Under the pieces are notes generated by a model. It searched no databases, had not been told where the DNA came from, and saw only the letters and a program-made list of their open reading frames with translations. DNA of 64,000 nucleotides. It comes from Clostridia bacterium (GTDB taxonomy: Bacteria; Bacillota; Clostridia; Peptostreptococcales; Anaerovoracaceae). Every line of letters starts with the position of its first letter. The stretch's first letter is position 1. The stretch is from contig CABJAP010000002.1 of the NCBI GenBank assembly GCA_902363595.1, forward strand, positions 1 to 64,000, written 5' to 3'. The position numbers and the translations under genes were made by a program. Of the stretch, positions 1 through 7,705 are shown in pieces.

Positions 1-36
1 GAAGCTGAGAGGTACTAATCGGTCGAACGCTTGACC
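1..36 (+). rRNA. 23S rRNA, 3' end (partial)
   Basis: The first bases match the universally conserved end of bacterial 23S rRNA (GAGAGGTACTAATCGGTCGA, then CGCTTGACC). The gene runs off the left edge of the window. The 5S gene and a tRNA follow, as expected for the tail of an rrn operon. The exact 3' end is an estimate. Confidence 0.9.
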
Positions 37-126
37 AATGGTTTCAAGGAAGAAGCGTGTAAAGGAAGAAAGACACTTGACATTATTCAGTTTTGAAGGT
101 ACAATACTTTCAGATGAAAAGAAAAT

Positions 127-240
127 CCGGTGACTATAGCGAGGAGGTCACACCTGTTCCCATCTCGAACACAGAAGTTAAGCTCCTTAGCGCTGATGAT
201 ACTTGGCGGGCGACTGCCTGGGAAAGTAGGACGTTGCCGG
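127..240 (+). rRNA. 5S rRNA
   Basis: The terminal helix is visible: CCGGTGAC at the 5' end pairs with GTTGCCGG at the 3' end. Internally, the conserved CACACCTGTTCCCATCTCGA and GAAGTTAAGC blocks are present. Length is about 114 nt, normal for Clostridia. It lies about 90 bp after the 23S end and 8 bp before a tRNA, so it belongs to the same rrn transcript. Confidence 0.93.
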
Positions 241-248
241 TTTTTTTA

Positions 249-323
249 GGCCCTATGGTCAAGCGGTCAAGACACCGCCCTTTCACGGCGGTAACCCGGG
301 TTCGATTCCCGGTAGGGTCACCA
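249..323 (+). tRNA. tRNA-Glu (anticodon TTC)
   Basis: A full cloverleaf can be drawn. The acceptor GGCCCTA pairs with TAGGGTC, the anticodon arm is CCGCC-CTTTCAC-GGCGG with anticodon TTC, and the T arm CCGGG-TTCGATT-CCCGG is present. The CCA end is encoded. It directly follows 5S and is probably cotranscribed with the rRNA operon. Confidence 0.96.
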
Positions 324-328
324 AAGAT

Positions 329-374
329 AATCCACGTTAAAAGTATAGGCTGCTTTTAATCGTGGATTTTTATT
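329..374 (+). terminator. rrn operon terminator
   Basis: A long hairpin (AATCCACG-TTAAAAG pairing with CTTTTAA-T-CGTGGATT, one bulged base) is followed by a T-rich run. It ends the rRNA/tRNA transcript. Because it covers an ATG at 362, it argues that the next gene starts further downstream. Confidence 0.85.
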
Positions 375-418
375 ATATGAAAGATATTTTAGTGCTATAT
401 GCGAGGGATCAGGAAACT

Positions 419-1588
419 ATGAATAACAGTAAGGGTAAGATTCGGTTTGTTTTAGAGTTACTAATTGTATGTGTATTATCATTACTCTTCATAATGATCG
501 GCAATCGAACTTGCGGCTATATACCAGGGGGCGCTGGAGAAACGGATGTCGAAAGCGCAAAGGTCATTAAACTAGTAGATATTCGAGAAGAGATAATTGA
601 AGGCCTTCAAAATACCGTAATTGTCTTTCAAGCAGAAATGCTTACAGGAGACGAAAAGGGACAAGTCCTCGAAATGGAACAAATCATCAATGATGTAACG
701 ATTGATAAACCCAATCCGGTAGAAGTAAAGGATCGAATACTTGTCTCCAATACAGATCTCATGGGTAATGCAACAGAAGATGCCCAGTGGTACTATTTAC
801 AGCAGGATAGAATTCCCGGGATGCTGTGTCTTGCAGCCATATTTTTGATATTGTTGTTGATTATCGGGAAATTAAAAGGGCTGACAACGATTATTTCTTT
901 AGCCTTTACGGGAGCGGCAGTATTCTGTGTATATATTCCAGCGATCCTATCCGGGAAAGATGTCTATTTGACTACTATTATTATTACTATTTACATTATT
1001 TTTTCCAGTTTGATTCTGCTCAATGGATTTAATAAAAAAACGCTGTGTGCAATCGTTGGCAATATTGGCGGGATATTAGCGACCGGAGTCCTGGCTTTCG
1101 TTGTAAATTATGCTTTAAAAATCACAGGGATGGTCAATGAGGATTATGTCTTTTTAGCTGCAATTGGAGACGATTCTTCTATAGATCTTCGTGCCATCGT
1201 TTGGAGTGGAATTATGATTGGCTCCTTAGGAGCGATTATGGACGTTTCAATGTCCATTGCCTCGGCCATGCAGGAATTAGCTGTTGAAATGAAAGACCGC
1301 ACCTTTAAAAGAATGGTTTCTTCCGGAATGAATATTGGAAGGGATGCAATCGGGACAATGACTATTACCTTGATCCTGGCCTATGCAGGCAGTTCGATCG
1401 CCTCTATTCTACTCTTTACTTTGAATAATCGTAACCTGCTGATTCTCATGAACTTTGAAATGATTGTGGTAGAAGTGATACAGGCTATTGTGGGAAGCCT
1501 GGGAATTCTTTTAGCGGTCCCAATTACCGTATTATTTGCCGGAGCAACCTTTAATAAGAACAAGAAGGCCCCTGGACAGTTTGACTAA
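419..1588 (+). CDS. YibE/F family membrane protein
   Basis: A 389-residue integral membrane protein of the YibE/F family, whose molecular function is not established. One N-terminal membrane segment (about residues 10-30) is followed by a soluble extracytoplasmic stretch of roughly 100 residues. About seven hydrophobic helices then run to the C terminus, which is the usual YibE/F layout. An earlier in-frame ATG at 362 lies inside the rRNA terminator hairpin. The ATG at 419 has GAGGG/AGGA upstream and starts right before the first membrane helix, so I chose it. The gene stands alone between the rrn terminator and the tRNA-Leu promoter. Confidence 0.8.
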   Translation: MNNSKGKIRFVLELLIVCVLSLLFIMIGNRTCGYIPGGAGETDVESAKVIKLVDIREEIIEGLQNTVIVFQAEMLTGDEKGQVLEMEQIINDVTIDKPNPVEVKDRILVSNTDLMGNATEDAQWYYLQQDRIPGMLCLAAIFLILLLIIGKLKGLTTIISLAFTGAAVFCVYIPAILSGKDVYLTTIIITIYIIFSSLILLNGFNKKTLCAIVGNIGGILATGVLAFVVNYALKITGMVNEDYVFLAAIGDDSSIDLRAIVWSGIMIGSLGAIMDVSMSIASAMQELAVEMKDRTFKRMVSSGMNIGRDAIGTMTITLILAYAGSSIASILLFTLNNRNLLILMNFEMIVVEVIQAIVGSLGILLAVPITVLFAGATFNKNKKAPGQFD

Positions 1589-1628
1589 AAATTGATTGTT
1601 TCGTTTTTACTTTCCATTTGAAAAGTAC

Positions 1629-1657
1629 TTGCAAAATGAAACTTGGTATAGTATAAT
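1629..1657 (+). promoter_or_regulatory. Promoter of tRNA-Leu
   Basis: TTGCAA (1629-1634) and TATAAT (1652-1657) are separated by 17 bp. Transcription would begin near 1664, about 40 nt before the mature tRNA. This is the only strong sigma-A-like site in the gap. Confidence 0.7.
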
Positions 1658-1704
1658 CTAATCTGTTGATTCGCATTTGAATGTTGAAATTTGAATGTTT
1701 ATAC

Positions 1705-1787
1705 GCGCCTGTGGTGGAATTGGCAGACACGCTAGATTTAGGTTCTAGTGGGCGACCGTGGGGGTTCAAGTCCCTCCAGGCGCACCA
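1705..1787 (+). tRNA. tRNA-Leu (anticodon TAG)
   Basis: The acceptor GCGCCTG pairs with CAGGCGC. The anticodon arm is CTAGA-TTTAGGT-TCTAG, giving anticodon TAG. A variable arm longer than in most tRNAs and the GGTTCAAGTCC T arm fit a class II tRNA. The ACCA end is encoded. Length is 83 nt. Confidence 0.95.
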
Positions 1788-1810
1788 CAATCTATCCGAA
1801 AAGGGCAGGA

Positions 1811-1852
1811 AACACATTGAAATCGGGAAGATTTCAATGTGTTTTGTTTTTT
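1811..1852 (+). terminator. tRNA-Leu terminator
   Basis: A perfect 14-bp stem (AACACATTGAAATC with GATTTCAATGTGTT, 5-nt loop) is followed by TTTTGTTTTTT. It lies 24 nt after the tRNA. Confidence 0.9.
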
Positions 1853-1871
1853 GCGGAGCTAAAAAAGAGGG

Positions 1872-2280
1872 TTATACTCTCTCAATGACATCCAATAGGA
1901 AGCGGGCGCCGACCCAATTGACTGCCCCTTGACAAAGTGTAGGCAAGAAAACTCAGCCCAGCTCGGCCGTGACTTTCGCAATTCCTTTGCCGAATACGTA
2001 ATACGCGCTGTAATACCACGGGGCGGTCCCAAAAGGATGCTCAGAAATACACAGGTGTTGTTTTGATTTCTCCACATCATCTGTGATTTTTAGAAGTATG
2101 GTCTTCTCCGCGGGTAAAGGCTCCGATCTCCCCAAGGCCGTAGACTTCAATATATAGATTACCGTGCGCATAACAAGTTGGCAGCACTCTCGCGCGCAGA
2201 CAGATTCGATCATGAGTGTCCTGCTGGAACGGACTGTCTTGAAGCGACGTGTCCAAGCCGGAAGAAAGGAATTCTTTACT
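1872..2280 (-). pseudogene. Decayed coding remnant, family not recognised
   Basis: On the minus strand, two reading frames join into one protein-like sequence. The upstream part reads ...YAHGNLYIEVYGLGEIGAF... and breaks off at a stop near 2083. The neighbouring frame continues with ...LLKITDDVEKSK... and ...SEHPFGTAPWYYSAYYVF.... An in-frame TGA at 1953-1955 interrupts it, after which a protein-like tail (GAVNWVGARFLLDVIERV) reaches a stop at 1872. So at least one frameshift and one nonsense mutation are present, and no credible start codon with a ribosome binding site is seen. I cannot name the family. It may be a remnant of a catabolic gene related to the neighbouring amine/amide region, but that is a guess. 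Confidence 0.42.
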
Positions 2281-2581
2281 TGTTTTTGTGCTTTTCGTTT
2301 ATTGCTTTCATTGTTTCGTATATAATAAAAGAAAAGATAAAGAAGAATGTGATTTGATAATAAGTTGTGTTCTTTTTTATTTTACCTTCGTACATCTCAT
2401 TGATCAGCCCAAAATAGGATGAAGGTTCATTAGAAAAAGCGTTCAAAACGAAAAAACTGTACCTAGGTACCATATGAATAATTTTTTAACAAATGTATAA
2501 TATTCATAATTAATATCGCTATGAACGTAGCCGTGTACTTGATTTATATGGATTAATTATTGAAGAATCAAAGGAGCTATT
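2281..2581. other. AT-rich intergenic region upstream of the LuxR gene
   Basis: No convincing gene is present. The region holds a 12-bp perfect palindrome GTACCTAGGTAC (2459-2470) and a TATAAT (2496-2501) with no good -35. Either may belong to the control region of the LuxR-nitrilase-permease operon that starts at 2582. Confidence 0.4.
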
Positions 2582-3358
2582 ATGAATAGTCATTTAACTT
2601 CTAAAGACTGGAAACGCATTAACGATATTATTCTGGAGATGAATTACGAAAGTGATATTTTGAAAGCGCTCAATTTATTTCTAGTTGGGATCGATAAGAT
2701 GGTGCCATATGAAAAGGCGACAGTCTATTTTTACACGCTAACAAGGAATAAAGTGAATGTCGACACCCGAATCAGCCAGGGGTTTGACAAAAGAGATCTT
2801 GAAACATACGATGAATACTATTGTAAAATTGATGATATCGTTGAAAAAATGCTTCCTACCAAACTGACTACGGTTAGGAGCAGCGATATTTTCAACCTTA
2901 AAGAACGGAAGCAAACCGAATACTATAACGATTATATTCGGCCGGTGCGAACACATTTTTCCCTGGATTCAAATTTTAGGTGGAATAAAACGGTAAAGGA
3001 GACAAGTTTTGGTTCCCTTGACCTTTTCAGAACGGAAAAGGAGCGGGATTTTACGGATAAGGAAGTTGAAATCTGTAAAATTCTGCAGCCGCACCTTGAA
3101 ACAAAGGCTTCCCAGTATGTATTTTCATTTGTTGATTCGCTGGAAGATATTCTAAGTAAATTTTCCTTTACAAAAACGGAAAATGAAATCGCGCGCTTAA
3201 TATTACGTGGATATACAAATGAACAAATATCCAGAGAAAAATTTATCACTGTATCAACTGTAAAAAAGCATGTGACCAATATTCTGGAAAAATCCAAGTC
3301 CATTTCCAGGATTGAGTTTATATGCAAAATAAATTTTGATGGAAAGGATATATTATGA
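2582..3358 (+). CDS. LuxR family transcriptional regulator
   Basis: A 258-residue regulator. Residues 1-190 form an unrecognised sensor region of GAF-like character. Residues about 195-255 form a LuxR-type helix-turn-helix (FTKTENEIARLILRGYTNEQ, then STVKKHVTNIL). The start has a clear AAAGGAG site at 8-nt spacing. The stop overlaps the next start by 4 bases (ATGA), so it is translationally coupled to the nitrilase-family enzyme. It very likely controls the enzyme and permease that follow, perhaps by sensing their substrate. No receiver domain is visible, so this is not a classical two-component regulator. Confidence 0.87.
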   Translation: MNSHLTSKDWKRINDIILEMNYESDILKALNLFLVGIDKMVPYEKATVYFYTLTRNKVNVDTRISQGFDKRDLETYDEYYCKIDDIVEKMLPTKLTTVRSSDIFNLKERKQTEYYNDYIRPVRTHFSLDSNFRWNKTVKETSFGSLDLFRTEKERDFTDKEVEICKILQPHLETKASQYVFSFVDSLEDILSKFSFTKTENEIARLILRGYTNEQISREKFITVSTVKKHVTNILEKSKSISRIEFICKINFDGKDIL

Positions 3359-4254
3359 AATACGAAAAAGATGTTATGAATGTCGCGGTTGTGGACTTTA
3401 AAGTATATGCAGGACAAAAGGAACGCAACCTTAAAAGAATGAATGAATACTCGATCGCTGCCGCAAAGCGCGGTGCCGACCTTGTTCTGTTTCCGGAACT
3501 GAGCTTGAGCGGATATGATTATTTTATTGATGATAACATCAGCCTGGAAGAAAAGAGAGCCATGGCTGAAACGATACAGGGACCATCTTGTTCCTATATG
3601 GCCGAAACGGCGAAGAAATATGGCATATATATTGTGTTCGGTTTGGCAGAAAAAATGGAAGGCGATGAAGATAAAATATACAATTCCGCTGTGGCAATTG
3701 GGCCTGCGGGCGTGATCGGTTCCTATCAAAAAATCCACCCTTTTGATTTGGAAAATAAGTTTTTTAGCAAAGGGGAAACGCCCTTTATGTTTGATACGGA
3801 GTGGGGCCCCATTTCCATCGGGATCTGTTATGATACATATCAATTTCCAGAACTGATGCGGTATTATGTTGCAAAGGGTTCCAGGCTTTATTTAAATCCC
3901 ACAGCGGTAGTAGAAGAAATTTCAAAGCAAGGCAGCAGACAAGCATTTATTGATTATTATGCTCCCACACTGGAATACGGCGTATTGTGCAATACGATTT
4001 TTATTGCCAGCGCAAACTTGACCGGCTTTGATGATATCAGCTACTTTGGCGGGGGAAGTGCAATATTAGGTCCCAAATTAACACCATTTTTTGAGACCAA
4101 TGTGTACTATTATGCTGGGAGCAAAGAAAACACACAAGAAGGAATCAGCCTTACAACTATCGATCTTTCATTGGCCAGAAGACGGCTGATGGATTGTTCA
4201 GGAGCTGCTGGAGAGCCGGATTACAGACCGGATTTATATAAACAGTTTATTTAA
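3355..4254 (+). CDS. Carbon-nitrogen hydrolase (nitrilase superfamily)
   Basis: A 299-residue cytoplasmic amidohydrolase of the nitrilase superfamily. The Glu-Lys-Cys triad is visible: Glu in LVLFPELSLSGYDY, Lys in YQKIHPFDLENKFF, and Cys in ISIGICYDTYQFPELMRYY. Length matches omega-amidase, N-carbamoylputrescine amidase and aliphatic amidase relatives; the exact amide substrate cannot be told. It overlaps the LuxR gene by 4 bp and is followed after 28 bp by an APC permease. The three genes read as an uptake-and-hydrolysis module for an amide or N-carbamoyl amine. Confidence 0.88.
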   Translation: MKYEKDVMNVAVVDFKVYAGQKERNLKRMNEYSIAAAKRGADLVLFPELSLSGYDYFIDDNISLEEKRAMAETIQGPSCSYMAETAKKYGIYIVFGLAEKMEGDEDKIYNSAVAIGPAGVIGSYQKIHPFDLENKFFSKGETPFMFDTEWGPISIGICYDTYQFPELMRYYVAKGSRLYLNPTAVVEEISKQGSRQAFIDYYAPTLEYGVLCNTIFIASANLTGFDDISYFGGGSAILGPKLTPFFETNVYYYAGSKENTQEGISLTTIDLSLARRRLMDCSGAAGEPDYRPDLYKQFI

Positions 4255-4282
4255 TTATTACTATTTTAAAGGAGGAAACACA

Positions 4283-5623
4283 ATGGATTCTCAATTACAA
4301 AATGCTCCAACATTTAAGCGGAGCCTGAAGCTCTACCATTTGACCATCTTGGGCGTGGCTTATATGACACCAATGATCGTCTATGGTATGTACGGTGTTA
4401 TTGCGGTCACTTCACATGGGCAGGCGGCAGGTGCCTTTGCGATCGGCGTTGTAGCTATGTTTTTTACCGCGTACAGTTATTGCCACATGGTAAAAGCATT
4501 TCCGATCGCAGGCTCTTCTTACACCTTTACCCGTCAGGGACTCAATCCAAAGCTGGGATTTATGACCGGATGGATGATCCTTCTGGATTATCTCTTTATC
4601 CCTATGGCGATCTGGCTGATTGGCTCTTCATACTTTGAAGCGGCGATTCCTGCAGTGCCTCGTTGGGCGTGGGTTTTGATTTTCATATTTGTTACATCGG
4701 CTCTTAACATTATTGGCATGAAAATTGGGGCTAATGTAAATATTTTTATGGTATTAATCCAAATTATGATTATTTTGGCATTTATCATTTTTTCCGTTAA
4801 AGCAGTCATGGCCGGTATGGGTGAGGGAAGATTCACACTAACTCCCTTCTTCAATCCGGACGTTCCGTTTGACTTTGTTGTTGCCGGCGCGGCGATATCG
4901 TGTTATTGCTATTTAGGGTTTGACGCGATCACGACGTTTGTTGAGGAAGCGGTAGAGCCGGAAAAAAATATCCCGAGGGCTATTATGCTGACTCTGTTAA
5001 TCTGCGGGCTCGCATTTGCTGGCGCATCCTTTTTCACAACGCTGGCGCATCCGTCCTATGATTTTGCAAATGTCGATAATGCATCCTATGAAGTGGCGAA
5101 AATAATTGCACCTCCAATTTTTGCCTCAATTCTATTGATCGGTGTAATTATCGCGCAGTTTGCCTCCGGCGTATCTGCCCAAGCGAGCGGAGCAAGATTA
5201 TTGTACGCAATGGGCCGCGATGGCGTGCTGCCGAAAAAAATCTTCGGGGTGTTAAATGGAAAATTCAATACTCCGGTAAGAAGTATCATCGTCACCGGCA
5301 TCATCGCTTTGCTGGCTACGACGCTTGATGTGGCCACCTCTACTTCATTTATCAACTTTGGCGGCTTTATCGCATATATCTTTGTTAATCTGTCTGTAAT
5401 TTTCCATTACTTTGTCAGAAAAAAAGCGAGAGGGATTGGCTCTGTGATAAAATATCTGATTTGCCCGGCTTTGGGAGCGCTCTTTGTATTCTACTTACTG
5501 ATCCATCTGGATAAGTCCGCCATTATTTTGGGATGCAGCTGGGCTGTCGTTGGATTTATTATTCTCCTTTACCTGACGAATATGTTTAAGAAAGAACCGC
5601 CTGAAATGACGATCGACGAATAA
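4283..5623 (+). CDS. APC superfamily amino acid/amine permease
   Basis: A 446-residue membrane protein with about twelve hydrophobic helices. The N-terminal helix motif (LTILGVAYMTPMIVYGMYGV) and the AGSSYTFTRQGLNPKLGF segment are typical of APC permeases near the putrescine importer PuuP. A GGAGG site precedes the ATG. It is the third gene of the LuxR-nitrilase operon and is followed by a terminator. It probably imports the substrate of the hydrolase. Substrate is inferred from context only. Confidence 0.88.
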   Translation: MDSQLQNAPTFKRSLKLYHLTILGVAYMTPMIVYGMYGVIAVTSHGQAAGAFAIGVVAMFFTAYSYCHMVKAFPIAGSSYTFTRQGLNPKLGFMTGWMILLDYLFIPMAIWLIGSSYFEAAIPAVPRWAWVLIFIFVTSALNIIGMKIGANVNIFMVLIQIMIILAFIIFSVKAVMAGMGEGRFTLTPFFNPDVPFDFVVAGAAISCYCYLGFDAITTFVEEAVEPEKNIPRAIMLTLLICGLAFAGASFFTTLAHPSYDFANVDNASYEVAKIIAPPIFASILLIGVIIAQFASGVSAQASGARLLYAMGRDGVLPKKIFGVLNGKFNTPVRSIIVTGIIALLATTLDVATSTSFINFGGFIAYIFVNLSVIFHYFVRKKARGIGSVIKYLICPALGALFVFYLLIHLDKSAIILGCSWAVVGFIILLYLTNMFKKEPPEMTIDE

Positions 5624-5640
5624 ATAAGTAATCAAAAGCA

Positions 5641-5676
5641 AACACCTGATTTACATGAGTGAATCAGGTGTTTTTT
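5641..5676 (+). terminator. Terminator of the LuxR-nitrilase-permease operon
   Basis: An 11-bp perfect stem (AACACCTGATT with AATCAGGTGTT) is followed by TTTTTT, 17 bp after the permease stop. Confidence 0.92.
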
Positions 5677-5731
5677 GATGAAATTAATTTGGCTTAGGCT
5701 GTAAATAAACACTTAGCTAAACAATTTTATC

Positions 5732-5781
5732 TTGACAGAAGATGAATTGTTGTATATAGTAAAACTAACGAACGGTCGATA
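5732..5781 (+). promoter_or_regulatory. Promoter and TetR-type operator of the ureohydrolase gene
   Basis: TTGACA (5732-5737) and TATAGT (5755-5760) have 17-bp spacing. Five bases after the -10 begins a 16-bp palindrome, TAACGAACGGTCGATA (5766-5781), matching TANCGANCGNTCGNTA. The same palindrome lies just after the -10 of the second permease promoter (7645-7660). The TetR gene lies between them, so it is the obvious repressor. Confidence 0.82.
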
Positions 5782-5861
5782 GATAAAATAACCCATCGAT
5801 TTGGCAAACAAACTTTGAGATATTTGCCGATTTAGACTTGTTTAGCAGAGGAGGAAATAAT

Positions 5862-6821
5862 ATGAATAAGTGTAGTTTTTTGGAAACAGCAATGCAATGC
5901 GGAGTCAGCCATTCTTTTTTAAAAAGTGATTATGTATCATTTGACAATGCCAGCTTCTCGCTGGAGCAGGCCGATTACGCAGTGATCGGCGCTCCATTTG
6001 AACAATGCTGTGTTTACCGGCCGGGAAGTGGATTTGGGCCCCAATCGATTCGTATCGCATCAGAGCAGTTTTCAACCTATAATATTGAACTGGATGTGGA
6101 GATTACCGACCACTTGAAGTTGGTTGATGCAGGCGATGTTGCAGTGATTCCCGGCAATCGGGATAAAAGTTTGGAACGCATTGAGGAAGCGGTGGAACGT
6201 ATTTATCGGCATGGGACCATTCCTATTTTGCTGGGAGGGGATCATTCTGTTACTCTACCGGCGGTTAAGGGGATTTTAAAGAATTTTAACGGAAAACTGG
6301 GAGTGATTCATTTTGATACGCACCTGGATACGGGGGATGAATATGCGGGCGAGAAAATCAGCAACTGCACACAGATGCTTCGGATTTCGGAATTCGATCA
6401 AGTGGATGGATCAAATATCGTACAGATTGGAATTCGTGGATGTTTAAACCCTAAGGAAGAGTATGAGTTAGCTAAAAAAGCTGGGATTCATACAATTCTC
6501 ATCAACGAAGTTTTGAAGCGTGGAATGGATTCTGTTGTAGAAGAAGCAATTCGACTGGCGTCAGAAGGAACGGATGCTATTTATTTAACGGTTGACATCG
6601 ATGTCTTGGATCCTATTTATGCGCCAGGAACTTGTGCGCCAAGTCCGGGAGGACTGTCAATCCGCGAATTAATCGATGCAGTAAGGAAAATCGGAAAAGA
6701 AAAAGTAGTCGGATTTGACTTGGTAGAGGTGGCCCCTCAGTATGATTTGGGCGGTGTAACACAACGCTGTGCGGTAAGCACGATTCTAGAATTCTTATCC
6801 GCTTGCGCTATTGAAAAATAA
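5862..6821 (+). CDS. Agmatinase-family ureohydrolase
   Basis: A 319-residue ureohydrolase (arginase/agmatinase fold), expected to release urea from a guanidino compound using two metal ions. The metal ligands are seen in GGDHSV, in HFDTHLDT (the usual DAHxD with Thr in place of Ala) and in TVDIDVLDPIYAPG. The substrate-loop segment CVYRPGSGFGPQSIR matches agmatinase-like enzymes rather than arginases. The ATG at 5862 follows GAGGAGG; an in-frame ATG 24 bp upstream has no site. Agmatine, guanidinobutyrate or guanidine are all possible substrates. It is controlled by the palindrome at 5766 and ends at a bidirectional terminator. Confidence 0.88.
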   Translation: MNKCSFLETAMQCGVSHSFLKSDYVSFDNASFSLEQADYAVIGAPFEQCCVYRPGSGFGPQSIRIASEQFSTYNIELDVEITDHLKLVDAGDVAVIPGNRDKSLERIEEAVERIYRHGTIPILLGGDHSVTLPAVKGILKNFNGKLGVIHFDTHLDTGDEYAGEKISNCTQMLRISEFDQVDGSNIVQIGIRGCLNPKEEYELAKKAGIHTILINEVLKRGMDSVVEEAIRLASEGTDAIYLTVDIDVLDPIYAPGTCAPSPGGLSIRELIDAVRKIGKEKVVGFDLVEVAPQYDLGGVTQRCAVSTILEFLSACAIEK

Positions 6822-6843
6822 CCTTTTGAATATTACGTTTATG

Positions 6844-6891
6844 AACAACGCTGTTTCCAAATTATTTATTGGAAACAGCGTTGTTTATCGA
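6844..6891. terminator. Bidirectional terminator between ureohydrolase and TetR gene
   Basis: A perfect 17-bp stem (AACAACGCTGTTTCCAA with its complement, 8-nt loop) lies between the convergent ureohydrolase and TetR genes. It overlaps the TetR stop codon by one base. It can serve both strands, although the T tracts are short. Confidence 0.8.
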
Positions 6892-7514
6892 TCTTGTTTC
6901 ATCATCTGCCAAGCAGTATCCCAAATGATCGTAATACGCTTTTGAAATTGTTCCGGTGAGTAGTAATGGTACTCCAAAGCAACGCCGTCCATAAGACAAA
7001 AATAGTAGTCAATCAGAGATTCAATAGCAATCGGTAGGATCTCTTTCCGCTCGATACCCTGCTTCAAAATCGATGCTATGATTTCCGATACATCTGCTTC
7101 ATATTCCATGAACGTTTCCTGCATGGCGCTCTTTAAGGCCGGAGGCTTAAACTGACAGAAGCGATCGAAGAAATACATTTCCATTTCAAATTTTGCATTT
7201 CGTTCGCCATAGTATTTTAGAAATGCAAATAATTGATCCTCAACCGGCAATTCTTTCACAGCTTCATAGAGCTGCTGCATTCGCATAAGATCAGAATCGA
7301 TAACGCTGTTATAAATACTCATAAACAACTCTTCTTTGTTTTTAAAGTGAAAATAAATAGTAGAGGCACGGATACCGACCTTTTCTGCAATATTTCGAAT
7401 GGAGGCCCCTTCATAATCGTATAAGGCAAACTCTCTTAGTGCACACTCTTTAATGCGCTGCGCTGTATCGCTGGTATTTTTTTGTTCCGTATTAATCAGA
7501 GCTGTTTTTCCCAT
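6885..7514 (-). CDS. TetR/AcrR family repressor
   Basis: A 209-residue regulator. The N-terminal TetR helix-turn-helix is clear (IKECALREFALYDYEGASIR, then NIAEKVGIRASTIYFHFKNK). The remaining 150 residues form a helical ligand-binding domain of unknown specificity. The start at 7514 has GGAGG at 9-nt spacing; an ATG at 7547 has none. It lies between the ureohydrolase and the permease at 7706, both of which carry the same 16-bp palindrome at their promoters. It is therefore predicted to repress both until an amine or guanidino ligand binds. Confidence 0.9.
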   Translation of the reverse strand: MGKTALINTEQKNTSDTAQRIKECALREFALYDYEGASIRNIAEKVGIRASTIYFHFKNKEELFMSIYNSVIDSDLMRMQQLYEAVKELPVEDQLFAFLKYYGERNAKFEMEMYFFDRFCQFKPPALKSAMQETFMEYEADVSEIIASILKQGIERKEILPIAIESLIDYYFCLMDGVALEYHYYSPEQFQKRITIIWDTAWQMMKQDR

Positions 7515-7608
7515 TGTAAATTCCTCCAGTATAAATAATACTAACATATTTAGCCTAATGATACAATTGCCGTTTAAAAGGAGATAATATGACTAATTAA
7601 TTTCTTGA

Positions 7609-7660
7609 TTGACAAGGGTCAGGTTCTTGTGTACAATATAAACATACCGATCGTTCGTTA
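7609..7660 (+). promoter_or_regulatory. Promoter and TetR-type operator of the second permease
   Basis: TTGACA (7609-7614) and TACAAT (7632-7637) have 17-bp spacing. The palindrome TACCGATCGTTCGTTA (7645-7660) begins 7 bp after the -10. It matches the same TANCGANCGNTCGNTA pattern as the ureohydrolase operator, in the same position relative to the promoter. Confidence 0.82.
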
Positions 7661-7705
7661 GGTTAATTATCGTTTTGCTATTCTCCAAGGAGAGAAAGGG
7701 AAAAA

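Noticed and set aside
362-418. Upstream start of the YibE/F gene
   Set aside because: The ATG at 362 lies in the rRNA operon terminator hairpin and has no ribosome site.
2932-3843. Long open frame on the minus strand across the LuxR and nitrilase genes
   Set aside because: It is antisense to two well-supported genes, has no family features or ribosome site, and shows a composition typical of mirror frames.
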